Assembly: GCF_004799515.1 (NCBI RefSeq)
Contig: NZ_SSMX01000046.1
Location: 62,001-126,000, forward strand
Direction: 5' to 3'
DNA: 64,000 nucleotides
From: Phenylobacterium sp.
GTDB taxonomy: Bacteria; Pseudomonadota; Alphaproteobacteria; Caulobacterales; Caulobacteraceae
Shown: piece by piece, positions 32,920 to 42,095 of the stretch
Position numbering within the stretch: position 1 is the first letter of the stretch
Layout of the letters: each line of letters opens with the position of its first letter
Made by a program: the position numbers and the translations under genes
The notes under the pieces: generated by a model
Seen by the model: the letters and a program-made list of their open reading frames with translations, nothing else
Database searches by the model: none
What the model was told of the DNA's origin: nothing

Positions 32920-34686
32920 TTGAACCGTCGTAGCTTTATCGCCGCCGTACCGGCCGCCGCGTTCGCGAACCGGGTGTTCGCCACCAGCCGGCAGGAGAAT
33001 CCGGTGCGCGACCGGCCGGACGTGCATGGCGGCGACCGGATCGACGGGGCGACCTGGGCGGGGCGCAGCGCGGCCTGGGGGCTGCATGGCGCGGCGGCGA
33101 CGGCGCATCCGCTGGCGACGCTGGCGGCCATCGAGATGCTGAAGACCGGCGGCAGCGCTGTGGACGCCGCGGTGGCGGCCAATGCGGTGCTGGGTTTCGG
33201 CGAGCCGATCTCCTGCGGGGTGGGCGGCGACTGCTTCGCGATGATCTGGGACCCGAAGGTCAGGAAGGTCGTGGGCATCAACGGCTCGGGCCGCAGCCCG
33301 AAGGCGTTGACGCTGGCCGAGCAGCGCAAGCGCGCCAACGCCAAGGGCCTGATCAACTCCTACGGGGCGGTCTCGGTGAGCGTGCCGGGGGCCGTCGACG
33401 CCTGGTGGACGCTGCATGGCAAGTACGGGAAGCTGCCGTGGAAGGACCTGTTCCAGCCGGCCATCCGCCACGCTGAGGAAGGCGCGCCGGTGGTGCAGAA
33501 CGTCGCCTATTACGTCGGCTCCTCGCAGCGGATCTTCAACAAGCCGGAGAGCCACATCGAGGAAGTGGCCAACTTCAACGCCCTGTGGGTGAAGGACGGC
33601 AAATCCCCGCGCGAGGGCGAGGTCTTCCGCAACCCGATGCTGGCCCACACCTACCGGCTGATCGCCGAGGGCGGCGGGCGGGCCTTCTACGAGGGCGAGA
33701 TCGCCGACAAGATCGAGGCCTACTTCAAGCGGATCGGCGGCTGGATGACCAAGGCCGACCTCGCCGCCCACCACACCGAATGGGTCGAGCCGCGCTTCGT
33801 GAACTACCGCGGGACCGACGTCTGGGGCCTGCCGCCGAACAGCCAGGGGTTCGTCACCCTGCAGATGCTCAACATCATGGAGCAATTCGACCTCAAGGGC
33901 ATGGGCTTCCAGTCGCCCATGGCCCTGCACCATTCGGTGGAGGCCAAGCGGCTGGCCTTCGAGGACCGCGCGCGGTTCTACGCCGACCCGCACTTCTACA
34001 ACCAGCCCACGGACTGGCTGCTGTCGAAGGATTACGCCAAGGAGCGGGCCAAGCTGATCCGGCCGGACAGGATCCTGACGCCCGCCTATCCCGGTCAGGC
34101 GCCCAGCCACGGCGACACCACCTACTTCACCGTCGCCGACAAGGACGGGATGATGGTCAGCCAGATCCAGTCCAACTACCGCGGCATGGGCTCTGGGCTG
34201 ATGCCGGACGGCCTGGGCTTCATGTTCCAGAACCGCGGCGAGATGTTCGCCCTGACCGACGGCCACCCGAACATCTATGCGCCGGGCAAGCGGCCGTTCC
34301 AGACCATCATCCCGGGCTTCGCCACCCGCGACGGCGAGCCCCTGATGAGCTTCGGCGTCATGGGCGGGGACATGCAGCCGCAGGGTCAGGCGCAGATCGT
34401 CTCCAACATCGTCGACTTCGATCTGGGACTGCAGGAGGCCGGCGACAGCCCGCGCTGGCACCACGACGGCGGCAATGAGCCGACCGGCGAACAGCTGGGC
34501 GACCCTGGCAAGCTCAACCTGGAAAGCGGCGTGCCGGAGGCGACCAAGAAGGCGCTGGCCGACCTCGGCTGGCCGCTGGCGCCCAATCCCGGCGTCTACG
34601 GCGGCTATGAGGCGATCCGGCGCTATCCCGGGCGCTATGCGGCGGCCACCGAGATGCGCAAGGATGGCGCCGCGCTCGCGTACTGA
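32920..34686 (+). CDS. Gamma-glutamyltranspeptidase
   Basis: A 588-residue Ntn hydrolase of the gamma-glutamyltranspeptidase family, processed into two subunits. The nucleophile threonine lies in GDTTYF (about residue 400), preceded by the autocatalytic cleavage site. GVGGDCFAMIWD and the SQIQSNYRGMGSG segment are conserved substrate-binding regions. An N-terminal hydrophobic segment suggests export. It cleaves gamma-glutamyl bonds of glutathione or analogues. TTG start with a GGGGAGG ribosome site; GCTAACAC at about 32882 resembles a -10. The YjbR-family gene follows 20 bases downstream. Confidence 0.92.
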   Translation: MNRRSFIAAVPAAAFANRVFATSRQENPVRDRPDVHGGDRIDGATWAGRSAAWGLHGAAATAHPLATLAAIEMLKTGGSAVDAAVAANAVLGFGEPISCGVGGDCFAMIWDPKVRKVVGINGSGRSPKALTLAEQRKRANAKGLINSYGAVSVSVPGAVDAWWTLHGKYGKLPWKDLFQPAIRHAEEGAPVVQNVAYYVGSSQRIFNKPESHIEEVANFNALWVKDGKSPREGEVFRNPMLAHTYRLIAEGGGRAFYEGEIADKIEAYFKRIGGWMTKADLAAHHTEWVEPRFVNYRGTDVWGLPPNSQGFVTLQMLNIMEQFDLKGMGFQSPMALHHSVEAKRLAFEDRARFYADPHFYNQPTDWLLSKDYAKERAKLIRPDRILTPAYPGQAPSHGDTTYFTVADKDGMMVSQIQSNYRGMGSGLMPDGLGFMFQNRGEMFALTDGHPNIYAPGKRPFQTIIPGFATRDGEPLMSFGVMGGDMQPQGQAQIVSNIVDFDLGLQEAGDSPRWHHDGGNEPTGEQLGDPGKLNLESGVPEATKKALADLGWPLAPNPGVYGGYEAIRRYPGRYAAATEMRKDGAALAY

Positions 34687-34706
34687 GCGCGAAGGCGGAG
34701 CCGGTC

Positions 34707-35054
34707 ATGACCCCTGAAGAGATGGACGCCATCGTCATGGCCTTCCCGGGCGCCGAGAAGGGCGTGAGCTACGGCTCGCCAGCCTACAAGGTGAACGGCA
34801 AGTTCTTCACCCGCCTGCGCCGGGACGACGGCTCGATGGTGCTGATGGACATCAGCTTCGACGAGCGCGAAATGCTGATGGAGGCCGAGCCGCAGACCTT
34901 CCACCTGACCGCTCACTACAAGGACTATCCGTGCGTCCTGGCGCGCATCGAGAGCCTGCACCCCGGCTCGTTCCGCAACTTCCTGGAGCGCCGTTGGCGC
35001 AAGATCGCGCCCAAGAAGCTGGTGAAGGACTGGGACGCGGCGAACGCGAGCTGA
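34707..35054 (+). CDS. MmcQ/YjbR family protein (second copy in window)
   Basis: A 115-residue member of the MmcQ/YjbR family with VMAFPGAEKGVSYGSPAYKV, KFFTRL and a C-terminal RRWRKIAPKKLVKDW. It follows the gamma-glutamyltranspeptidase gene by 20 bases and is probably cotranscribed, as the first family member at 2378-2746 is with an SDR gene. The biochemical role is unknown. Confidence 0.8.
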   Translation: MTPEEMDAIVMAFPGAEKGVSYGSPAYKVNGKFFTRLRRDDGSMVLMDISFDEREMLMEAEPQTFHLTAHYKDYPCVLARIESLHPGSFRNFLERRWRKIAPKKLVKDWDAANAS

Positions 35055-35176
35055 GCCGTCCGCCTGACGCTTGACGTCGCAGGGGGCGCGCGGCCGTAGC
35101 GAGCGTGCTGAGCGTCTGGTAGGGAATCTGGGAGAGCACAACCCTAGAGCGCGGCTTTGCCGCCAGAAATCCACGC

Positions 35177-35806
35177 GTGCAGAAATTCATCTTACAGCAG
35201 AATGTGGAGCGTTTCCGCACTCGGCTGGCCGAGGCCTCGAACCCGACCGACCGCCGCCGGCTGCGGACCATGCTGTCCGCCGTGGAGCGCGAACTGGCCC
35301 TGCTGGAGGCTTCCGAAGCCGGCGTTGACTCGCCGCCCTGGCCGATCGGGGACAGCGAAGGCCTCGCGGCCGAACGCGCGCGCCTCATCGCGGAATTCCG
35401 CGGCCGGTTCGGGGCTTCGCCGCAGGTGGCCTACCTCATCGATCCCGCGCCGGGGCTGGAATTCGTCGACGTCAACCCGGCCTTCGAACAGGCCACCGGC
35501 CTCAGCCGCGACCAGGTGGTGGGCCAGGCGCTGTTCATGCTGTTCCCCGACAACCCCAGCGAAGCCAACGCCGACGGGACCTCGCACCTCTACGCCTCGC
35601 TGCGCCGGGTGGCGAGCACCGGCCTGCCGGACGCCATGCCGACCCTGCGCTACGACGTCCGCGACGCCGACGGCGTCTTCGTCGAGCGCCACTGGCAGGC
35701 GGTGAACACGCCGCTGAGCAACGCGGGCGGCCGGCTGATCTTCCTGCGGCACACGGTCGACGAGGTCACCGACCAGGTGATCGGCAAGAGGTCGTCGGTG
35801 GGCTAG
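35177..35806 (+). CDS. Single PAS-domain protein with N-terminal coiled coil
   Basis: A 209-residue soluble protein. The first 45 residues form a helical/coiled-coil region ([20 protein letters not shown]), followed by a PAS domain at about 70-200 ([22 protein letters not shown]). It lacks a kinase or output domain, so it is probably a sensor/adaptor that binds a partner. GTG start at 35177 without an obvious ribosome site; the start is uncertain. It overlaps the convergent small protein gene by four bases. Confidence 0.72.
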   Translation: MQKFILQQNVERFRTRLAEASNPTDRRRLRTMLSAVERELALLEASEAGVDSPPWPIGDSEGLAAERARLIAEFRGRFGASPQVAYLIDPAPGLEFVDVNPAFEQATGLSRDQVVGQALFMLFPDNPSEANADGTSHLYASLRRVASTGLPDAMPTLRYDVRDADGVFVERHWQAVNTPLSNAGGRLIFLRHTVDEVTDQVIGKRSSVG

Positions 35807-36033
35807 AACTCGTCCTCGATGCTGGCGCGGAACTGCTCGAAGATCTCCTTGGCGCGCTCTTCCGGCAGCTGGTTCGGGTCCTCCTGGCTCCGCGCCTGAG
35901 GCTCGGCGGCCCCGCCGGTCAGCCGGCCCACCACCGCGCCGTTCCGGACCAGCAGCACCTCCTCGCCGGGCTGGGCGCCGACCAGCAGGGCGGCGGCCTT
36001 CGGCGGCAGCTCGTCGAGATCGAGGCGCTTCAT
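35803..36033 (-). CDS. Small Phd-like protein, function unknown
   Basis: A 76-residue protein. [18 protein letters not shown] resembles the N-terminal strand pattern of Phd/YefM antitoxins (repress promoter, bind toxin), followed by an acidic C-terminal helix ([19 protein letters not shown]), a common toxin-binding arrangement. No toxin gene is adjacent, so this is not called an active toxin-antitoxin module. Its 3' end overlaps the PAS-protein gene; it is divergent from ubiD. Confidence 0.6.
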   Translation of the reverse strand: MKRLDLDELPPKAAALLVGAQPGEEVLLVRNGAVVGRLTGGAAEPQARSQEDPNQLPEERAKEIFEQFRASIEDEF

Positions 36034-36092
36034 GCCCCGATCCTAGACCGCGGGCGGCCGCGCCTCTAGGGTCCGCGCCGTTCGGAGGGGTG

Positions 36093-37619
36093 ATGGCCTA
36101 CAAGTCCTTGCGCGAGTTCATCGGTAAGCTGGAAGCGGCCGGCGAGCTGGTGCGGGTCACCGAGCCGGTCTCCACGGTCCTGCAGATGACCGAGATCCAC
36201 AGGCGGCTGCTGGCGGAGGGCGGGCCGGCGGTGCTGTTCGAGAACGTGATCCGCGCCGACGGCGAGCCCTCGCCCATGCCCTGCCTGGTCAACCTGTTCG
36301 GCACGGTGAAGCGCGTGGCCATGGGCGTGACGCTGGAGGGCCGCGCGCGCACCACCGCCGCGGACCTGCGCGAGGTGGGCGAGTTGCTGGCCTTCCTGCG
36401 CGCGCCGGAGCCGCCGCGCGGGATGAAGGACGCGCTGGGCATGCTGCCGCTCGCCGGGACCGTGATGTCCATGCGCCCGTCCACCGTGAAGTCCGCCCCG
36501 GTGCAGCAGGTGGTCTGGACCGGCGACAGGATCGACCTTTCCAAGCTGCCGGTGCAGACCTGCTGGCCGGGCGAGCCCGCGCCCCTGATCACCTGGCCGC
36601 TGGTGGTGACCAAGGGGCCGTCGGCGGACCGCGAGGACGACTACAACCTCGGCATCTACCGCATGCAGGTGATCGGCAAGGACCGCACCATCATGCGCTG
36701 GCTGGCGCACCGTGGCGGCGCCCAGCACCACCGGCGCTGGAAGGCGCAAGGCAAGCGCGAACCCCTGCCCGCCTGCGCGGTGATCGGCGCCGATCCCGGG
36801 ACCATCCTGGCGGCGGTGACGCCGGTGCCGGACACGCTGAGCGAATACCAGTTCGCGGGCCTGCTGCGCGGCGCCAAGGTCGAGCTGGTCCCGGCCAAGA
36901 CCGTGCCGCTGATGGTGCCGGCCCAGGCGGAGATCGTCATCGAGGGCCACGTCCTGCTCGACGACTACGAGGACGAAGGCCCCTACGGCGACCACACCGG
37001 CTTCTACAATTCGGTGGAGAAGTTCCCGGTCTTCCAGGTCAGCGCCATCACCATGCGCAAGGACCCGATCTACCTCAGCACCTTCACCGGCCGGCCGCCG
37101 GACGAACCGAGCGTGCTGGGCGAGGCGCTGAACGAGGTGTTCATCCCGCTGCTGCGCCAGCAGTTCCCGGAGATCGTCGACTTCTGGCTGCCGCCCGAGG
37201 GCTGCTCCTACCGCATCGCCGTGATCTCGATGAAGAAGGCCTACGCCGGCCACGCCAAGCGGGTGATGATGGGCGTCTGGAGCTACCTTCGCCAATTCAT
37301 GTACACCAAATGGGTGATCGTCGTGGACGACGACATCGACGCCCGCGACTGGAAGGACGTCATGTGGGCGGTCTCCACCCGGATGGACCCGGCGCGCGAC
37401 ATCACCGTCGTGGAGAACACCCCCATCGACTACCTGGACTTCGCTTCGCCGGAGAGCGGGCTGGGCTCGAAGATCGGCCTGGACGCCACCGACAAATGGC
37501 CGCCGGAGACCCATCGCGAATGGGGGACCAAGCTCGCCATGGACGAGACCACGGTGGCCCAGGTGAGCGAGATGTGGTCACGGCTCGGCCTGCCGGGATC
37601 GGGCAAGCCGCTGGCCTAG
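36093..37619 (+). CDS. ubiD: UbiD-family decarboxylase
   Basis: A 508-residue enzyme of the UbiD family, which decarboxylates aromatic or unsaturated acids using prenylated FMN; the classical substrate is 3-polyprenyl-4-hydroxybenzoate in ubiquinone synthesis. Conserved [19 protein letters not shown] binds the cofactor and metal, and [12 protein letters not shown] supplies a catalytic acid. The ATG at 36093 is preferred because a GGAGG ribosome site precedes it; GTG 36090 is directly adjacent. The prenyl-FMN maker UbiX is not in this window. The ubiD name is by family and could be a paralogue for another acid. Confidence 0.85.
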   Translation: MAYKSLREFIGKLEAAGELVRVTEPVSTVLQMTEIHRRLLAEGGPAVLFENVIRADGEPSPMPCLVNLFGTVKRVAMGVTLEGRARTTAADLREVGELLAFLRAPEPPRGMKDALGMLPLAGTVMSMRPSTVKSAPVQQVVWTGDRIDLSKLPVQTCWPGEPAPLITWPLVVTKGPSADREDDYNLGIYRMQVIGKDRTIMRWLAHRGGAQHHRRWKAQGKREPLPACAVIGADPGTILAAVTPVPDTLSEYQFAGLLRGAKVELVPAKTVPLMVPAQAEIVIEGHVLLDDYEDEGPYGDHTGFYNSVEKFPVFQVSAITMRKDPIYLSTFTGRPPDEPSVLGEALNEVFIPLLRQQFPEIVDFWLPPEGCSYRIAVISMKKAYAGHAKRVMMGVWSYLRQFMYTKWVIVVDDDIDARDWKDVMWAVSTRMDPARDITVVENTPIDYLDFASPESGLGSKIGLDATDKWPPETHREWGTKLAMDETTVAQVSEMWSRLGLPGSGKPLA

Positions 37620-37697
37620 GCTTCAGCTTGCCAGCCCCGGCGAACTGAGCACTACTCCGCCGCCCGACTCCTTGTCGGGAAGACGGGGGGAAACGCC

Positions 37698-38099
37698 ATG
37701 GAAATCACGCCCTCCGCCCACGCCGCCGCCCTCTGGGTGGGCCTGCACCTGATCCTGCTGCTGGTGCTGTCGGTGATGGTCGTGCGCCAGCGGCGCAAGC
37801 ACCAGGTGGTGCTGGGCGACGCCGACATCCCGGAGCTGGCGCGGGCCGTGCGGGCCTTCGGCAACGCGGCGGAATATATCCCCGGCGGGCTGATCGCCAT
37901 CGCGGTCCTGGCGACGCTCGGCGCCCCGCCGATGGTGGTGCATGCGGTGGGCCTGGTGCTGTTCGTGGGCCGCGTCGCCCACGCCGTCGGCCTGTCGCGC
38001 AGCGGCGGCTCGTCCTTGCTGCGCTCGGCGGGCGTGATCGCCACCTGGGTCGCCTACATCCTGGGCGCCGTGGCGCTGCTGTTCTACGCCATCCCTTAG
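37698..38099 (+). CDS. MAPEG-family membrane protein
   Basis: A 133-residue integral membrane protein with four predicted hydrophobic helices, matching the MAPEG (membrane-associated eicosanoid and glutathione metabolism) family; FGNAAEYIPGGLIAIAVLA includes the conserved NAxEY-type segment. Bacterial members are mostly glutathione-transferase-like proteins of unknown substrate. It follows ubiD by 78 bases with its own ribosome site. Located in the inner membrane. Confidence 0.82.
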   Translation: MEITPSAHAAALWVGLHLILLLVLSVMVVRQRRKHQVVLGDADIPELARAVRAFGNAAEYIPGGLIAIAVLATLGAPPMVVHAVGLVLFVGRVAHAVGLSRSGGSSLLRSAGVIATWVAYILGAVALLFYAIP

Positions 38100-38162
38100 C
38101 CAGTCCCGAGATCTGCGCTATCGTGGGTCGACGAACCCAGGCGCATCGCGGGAGATGTGGGG

Positions 38163-39128
38163 ATGAAGCGGTTCTGCCTGTCGCTGGCGCTGGCGGCCAT
38201 CGCCCTCGCGGTTCCGGCCGCGCAAGCCGACGCCGACACCCAGGCGACGCCCCAGGCCGGTGAGACCGCGCCCGCGGCCAAGCCTCCGGCCGGCGCGAAC
38301 CTCAGCGGCGTCACCATCGTCGCGCCGCAGAACGACCCGTTGGTCGACGCCGCCTCGCAATACGTGCGCAGCCACCTGCCCGTCAGCACCTTCACCGAGC
38401 AGTATCCCCGGTTCCACGAGCCGATCTGTGTGAAGGTCCAGGGTCTGCCCGCGGAGTTCAACGCCTTCGTCGCCAAGCGGGTGGTCGATCTCGCCGCGTC
38501 GGTCAACGCGCGGGTCGCGTCGTCGAGCGACTGCCGGGCGAACATCCACGTCATCTTCGACCCGGAGCCCCAGGCGCTGATGAGCGACATCGCCCGGCGC
38601 AGGGACATCCTGCTGGGCTTCTACTGGAACGACCGGCAGCTGAAGCAGATGTCGACCTTTAACCGCACGATCGGCAGCTGGTACGTCACCCGCACCCTCG
38701 ACCAGTTCGACATCAGCCGGCTGGAGCAGCACGACCCTTCAGCCTATCTCGACCCACCCAAGGGACGGGCCGGCAGCCGGCTGGGCAGCGACATGCGCAG
38801 CGACCTGATGCACACCCTGATCGTGGCGGACTCCAAGAAGGTGGCCGACGCCAAGATCGGCGCCGTCGCCGACTACATCGCCGTCCTGGCGCTGGCGAAA
38901 TGGCAGGGGGTGGAGCAGTGCAACACCATGCCGACCATCCTCAACCTGATGGCGGACGGCTGCGAGACCGACCAGGTCCCCGACACCGCGACCCCGGCGG
39001 ACATCGGCCTCCTGAAGGGGCTTTACGCCGTCGCCGACCGGGTGTCCGGCTCGCAGCAGCGGATGGCGATCGCCGACCGCATCGAGAGTGAGATGAAGAA
39101 GGCTGCGGAAGACGGCGGCTCTCGTTAG
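38163..39128 (+). CDS. Exported protein, function unknown
   Basis: A 321-residue protein with a signal peptide (cleavage near AAQA), a Thr/Ala/Pro-rich linker, and an unrecognised mature domain. Notable segments are VKVQGLPAEFNAFVAKRV, SSSDCRANIHVIFDPEPQALMSDIARRR and LALAKWQGVEQCNTMPTILNLM. Three cysteines after the signal may form disulfides. The ATG at 38163 has a GGGAG ribosome site 8 bases upstream; GTG 38157 is in frame. I recognise no family; similar proteins appear to occur in Caulobacterales. Confidence 0.75.
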   Translation: MKRFCLSLALAAIALAVPAAQADADTQATPQAGETAPAAKPPAGANLSGVTIVAPQNDPLVDAASQYVRSHLPVSTFTEQYPRFHEPICVKVQGLPAEFNAFVAKRVVDLAASVNARVASSSDCRANIHVIFDPEPQALMSDIARRRDILLGFYWNDRQLKQMSTFNRTIGSWYVTRTLDQFDISRLEQHDPSAYLDPPKGRAGSRLGSDMRSDLMHTLIVADSKKVADAKIGAVADYIAVLALAKWQGVEQCNTMPTILNLMADGCETDQVPDTATPADIGLLKGLYAVADRVSGSQQRMAIADRIESEMKKAAEDGGSR

Positions 39129-39178
39129 CGCACGGCCTTGAGCTTGTGCGGGCCCGTCCGCTCGGCCATATGGCCGGC

Positions 39179-40510
39179 ATGGACGAAAACCTGCTGAACG
39201 ACGTCGTGGCCGCGGCGCTGGCCGCTGGCGCCGACGCCGCCGAGGCCGTGGGCGCCGAGCGCCGCTCCCTCTCGATCAATGTGCGCAACGGCGACCTGGA
39301 AGAGGTCGAGCGCGAGGAAAGCCGCGACCTCGGCCTGCGCGTCTTCATCGGTCAGCGCCAGGCCTCCGTCTCCGGCTCCGACATCAGCGCCGAGGCGCGC
39401 GGCAAGCTGGTGGCCCGCGCCGTGGCCATGGCCCGGCTCGCGCCCGAGGACCCCTACGCCGGCCTCGCCGACCCCGACCGGCTGGCCCAGGGCCCGTTCG
39501 CGGATCTCGACCTCTACGACGCCGTCGAGCCCAGCGCCGCGGGCCTGGAGGAGACCGCCCGCGCCGCCGAAGCCGCCGCCCGCGCCGTGCCCAAGGTCAC
39601 CAACTCCGACGGCGGCTCGGCCAGCTGGTCGGCGGGCCAGTGGCGGATCGTCACCAGCGGAGGCTTCTCAGGCCTGCACCGCGCCTCGTCCTTCTCGCTG
39701 GGCGCCTCGGCCATCGCCGGCGACGAGGGCGGCATGGAGACCGGCTATGACGGCCGCGCGGTGCGCTGGCAGGGCGACCTGCCTGAGGCCGAGGCCATCG
39801 GCGCTGAAGCCGGCCGCCGCGCCGCGGGCCGGCTGGGCGCACGCAAGATCGCCTCGACCACCGCCCCGGTGATCTTCGAGAACCGCATCGCCGTGGCCCT
39901 GCTCAGCCCGCTGATCGGCGCGGTCTCCGGCCCCTCGATCGCCCGCGGCACCTCGTTCCTTAAGGACAAGCTGGGCGAGGCGATCTTCGCCAAGGGGATC
40001 CGGGTCAGCGACGATCCGCACCGCCGGCGCGGCCTGGGCTCCTCGCCCTTCGACGACGAGGGGGTCGCGAACGGACCGATCCGCCTGATCGACGATGGCG
40101 TGCTCACCACCTGGCTGCTGAACTCGTCCTCGGCGCGCCAGCTCGGGCTTTCCACCACTGGCCACGCCTCGCGGGGTCTCGCCGGGCCGCCCGGCGTCGG
40201 GCCTTCCAACCTGACCCTGGAGCCGGGATCGCGGGACCGCGCCGGGCTGATGGCCGACGCTGGCCAGGGCCTCCTGGTCACCTCGATGTTCGGCCCTTCG
40301 CTGAACGGCAACACCGGCGACTGGTCGGTGGGCTGCTCCGGCTTCTGGTTCGAGGGTGGCGAGGTGGCCTATCCGGTCAACGAGATCACTGTCGCCGGCA
40401 ACCTGATCGACATCTATGCCCGCCTGGTCCCGGGCGCCGACCTGGAGATCCGCGGCGCGGCGAACTCGCCCTCGATCCTGGTCGACGCCCTGGCCATCGC
40501 CGGCCTCTAA
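39179..40510 (+). CDS. pmbA: TldE/PmbA-type metallopeptidase subunit
   Basis: A 443-residue protein of the TldD/PmbA family. The N-terminal modulator domain has RNGDLEEVEREESRDLGLRVF and QASVSGSDIS; the C-terminal part has GFSGLHRASSFSLGASAI and the closing GNTGDWSVGCSGFWFEGGE element. TldD and TldE (PmbA) form a heterodimeric zinc protease that matures peptides and removes labile proteins; the HExxxH zinc motif is on TldD, and it is absent here, which favours TldE. No tldD lies in the window. Start ATG at 39179 or 39170 is uncertain. Confidence 0.85.
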   Translation: MDENLLNDVVAAALAAGADAAEAVGAERRSLSINVRNGDLEEVEREESRDLGLRVFIGQRQASVSGSDISAEARGKLVARAVAMARLAPEDPYAGLADPDRLAQGPFADLDLYDAVEPSAAGLEETARAAEAAARAVPKVTNSDGGSASWSAGQWRIVTSGGFSGLHRASSFSLGASAIAGDEGGMETGYDGRAVRWQGDLPEAEAIGAEAGRRAAGRLGARKIASTTAPVIFENRIAVALLSPLIGAVSGPSIARGTSFLKDKLGEAIFAKGIRVSDDPHRRRGLGSSPFDDEGVANGPIRLIDDGVLTTWLLNSSSARQLGLSTTGHASRGLAGPPGVGPSNLTLEPGSRDRAGLMADAGQGLLVTSMFGPSLNGNTGDWSVGCSGFWFEGGEVAYPVNEITVAGNLIDIYARLVPGADLEIRGAANSPSILVDALAIAGL

Positions 40511-40545
40511 GGGCGGCCCGCGGTCGAGGTCCGCCAGGCGAGACG

Positions 40546-41169
40546 CTAGGGCTGCAGGACCGCTTGGGCGCTCGGGCGCGCCCTCACCTGCTCGAACCAC
40601 CGGACGAGCCCACCCTTGTCGGCCAACATCGCCTCGCCCTCCGGCGTCCGCCGCAGCCAATCGAAGTGCGGCATGAGCCGGATGTCGGCCAGGCTGAAGG
40701 TCCCGCCTGTGAGATAGGGCGCGGAGATCACCGCCTCGAGCGCCTCTGCGCAGCAGCGCGCCAGGGGCACCGCCGCCTCGACCTGCGCCAGGTCGCACGG
40801 CCGGCCCAGGAAGCTGGTGGCGATCAACCGTTCGAAGCCGATGGCTCCGCTCCAGGTCTCGAACAGATAGCAGTCCACAATGCCGAGGATCTGGTTCATG
40901 CGCGCCGCTTCACGCGCATCGGCCGGCTGGAGAGCCGGCCCCGGAAAGGCCTGGTCCACATAGCGCAGGATCGCCTGGGTCTCGTAGAGCAGGAAGCCGT
41001 CATGCTCGAGCACCGGCACCCGGCCGAACGGGTTGCGCGCCATATGATCCGGCGCCTTGAAGGGCGGGAAGACGTCGACCAGCTCGTAGTCCACGCCCTT
41101 TTCGGCCAGCCCCAGCATCGCGCCGCGCACATTGGGACTGCCCGCCACGCCGTACAGCTTGATCCCCAT
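40546..41169 (-). CDS. Glutathione S-transferase
   Basis: A 207-residue cytoplasmic GST. The thioredoxin-like N-terminal domain has LYGVAGSPNVRGAML and the cis-proline/ES-like motif NPFGRVPVLEHDGFLLYETQAILRY; the helical C-terminal domain follows (FSLADIRLMPHFDW). It conjugates glutathione to electrophiles. The second ATG (41169) is preferred over 41175 because GGGGGAG precedes it by 6 bases. It is divergent from an HxlR regulator with a palindromic operator array between them, so expression is probably controlled by that regulator. Confidence 0.9.
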   Translation of the reverse strand: MGIKLYGVAGSPNVRGAMLGLAEKGVDYELVDVFPPFKAPDHMARNPFGRVPVLEHDGFLLYETQAILRYVDQAFPGPALQPADAREAARMNQILGIVDCYLFETWSGAIGFERLIATSFLGRPCDLAQVEAAVPLARCCAEALEAVISAPYLTGGTFSLADIRLMPHFDWLRRTPEGEAMLADKGGLVRWFEQVRARPSAQAVLQP

Positions 41170-41221
41170 TTCCATCTCCCCCTCAAGGCCCGCTGGCTTC
41201 GGCCCCCGCCGACAGCAGATA

Positions 41222-41273
41222 CTTGCATCACGCTAGTTCCATAGCTTGCATGATGCAAGTAGCGTGATGCAAG
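41222..41273. promoter_or_regulatory. Palindromic operator array between GST and HxlR genes
   Basis: CTTGCATCACGCTA (41222-41235) and its exact reverse complement TAGCGTGATGCAAG (41260-41273) flank a central near-perfect palindrome CTTGCATGATGCAAG (41245-41259). CTTGCAT/ATGCAAG half-sites occur four times. This lies about 23 bases before the HxlR start codon and about 53 bases before the GST start. Clustered symmetric sites in a divergent promoter are typical of HxlR-family control; the identity of the binder is inferred. Confidence 0.85.
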
Positions 41274-41295
41274 CGGGATGTGATACGCAGACGGA

Positions 41296-41730
41296 ATGTT
41301 GGGACGATATTACCCCGGCCAGACCTGCTCCGCGGCGAGCGCCCTGGAGCTGATCGGGGAGCGGTGGAGCCTCTTGATCTTCCGCGACGCGCTCTTTCGT
41401 GGGTATACGCGCTTCTCCGATTTCGAGCGCAGCCTTGGCATCGCGCCGAACATCCTGACCAAGCGTCTGGAGAGCTTCGTCGCCGACGGCTTGATGACCT
41501 TGGACACACCCTCGGGGGAAGCGCGCGAATACCACCTCACCGCCAAAGGCCGCGGGCTGAAGTCGGTGATCATCGCGCTGAACGACTGGGGCGAGCGATG
41601 GTTGGGGTCCGGTCCGATCGACTACATCCATCGCGGCTGCGGGGGCGTGATCAAGCAGACGGTCGCCTGCGAGGGCTGCGGGACCGAGGTCGCGCTCGAT
41701 GACATCGGCGTGCGGGTCAGGACCGCCTAG
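41296..41730 (+). CDS. HxlR-family winged-helix transcriptional regulator
   Basis: A 144-residue dimeric winged-helix regulator. SAASALELIGERWSLLIFRDALF and FSDFERSLGIAPNILTKRL are the characteristic HxlR segments. The C-terminal part has a cysteine cluster (HRGCGGVIKQTVACEGCG) that could bind metal or act as a redox sensor, matching the GST context. Divergent from the GST gene; the array of four half-sites between them is the expected binding region for autoregulation and GST control. Signal unknown: electrophile, quinone or metal are reasonable. Confidence 0.9.
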   Translation: MLGRYYPGQTCSAASALELIGERWSLLIFRDALFRGYTRFSDFERSLGIAPNILTKRLESFVADGLMTLDTPSGEAREYHLTAKGRGLKSVIIALNDWGERWLGSGPIDYIHRGCGGVIKQTVACEGCGTEVALDDIGVRVRTA

Positions 41731-41837
41731 TTCGAACCGCCACGGTCTGGGCTGTCGTCCGCCCCAGGCATTGATCCCGCGCCGCGCCCGGCCTATCGGC
41801 TGCGCCAACAGTTTCACGCGACACGAGAGTCCTGGCC

Positions 41838-42083
41838 ATGGCCGAAAAAGACCTGCTCCACCTTGTGATCGGCGGCGAGTTGAAGTCGCTGGAAGGGCCG
41901 CCGGAGTTCCGCGACTACCGCAAGGTCGACCTAGTCGGCGCTTTCCCGAACTATCAGCAGGCGCTCGGCGCCTGGAGGGCCAAGGCGCAGTCGACGGTGG
42001 ACAACGCCCTGATGCGCTACTTCATCATCCACGCCCACAAGCTGCTCGACCCGGACTCGGACGCCGATCACGACCACCACTGA
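41838..42083 (+). CDS. DUF4170-family protein
   Basis: An 81-residue soluble protein with the DUF4170 pattern (HLVIGGELKSLEGPPEFRDYRKVDLVGAFPNYQ then AWRAKAQSTVDNALMRYFIIHAHKLLDP), characteristic of alphaproteobacteria. Ends with a His/Asp tail DSDADHDHH. Function unknown. It has no close operon partner and sits between HxlR and the convergent phosphatase gene. Confidence 0.82.
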   Translation: MAEKDLLHLVIGGELKSLEGPPEFRDYRKVDLVGAFPNYQQALGAWRAKAQSTVDNALMRYFIIHAHKLLDPDSDADHDHH

Positions 42084-42095
42084 TCCGCGGAGGGT

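Noticed and set aside
32872-34464. Leftward frame opposite gamma-glutamyltranspeptidase
   Set aside because: Antisense shadow of a well-supported gene; no domain is recognisable.
41296-42083. Possible toxin-antitoxin or defence module near HxlR and DUF4170
   Set aside because: Neither protein has nuclease, toxin or defence motifs and no partner gene overlaps them.
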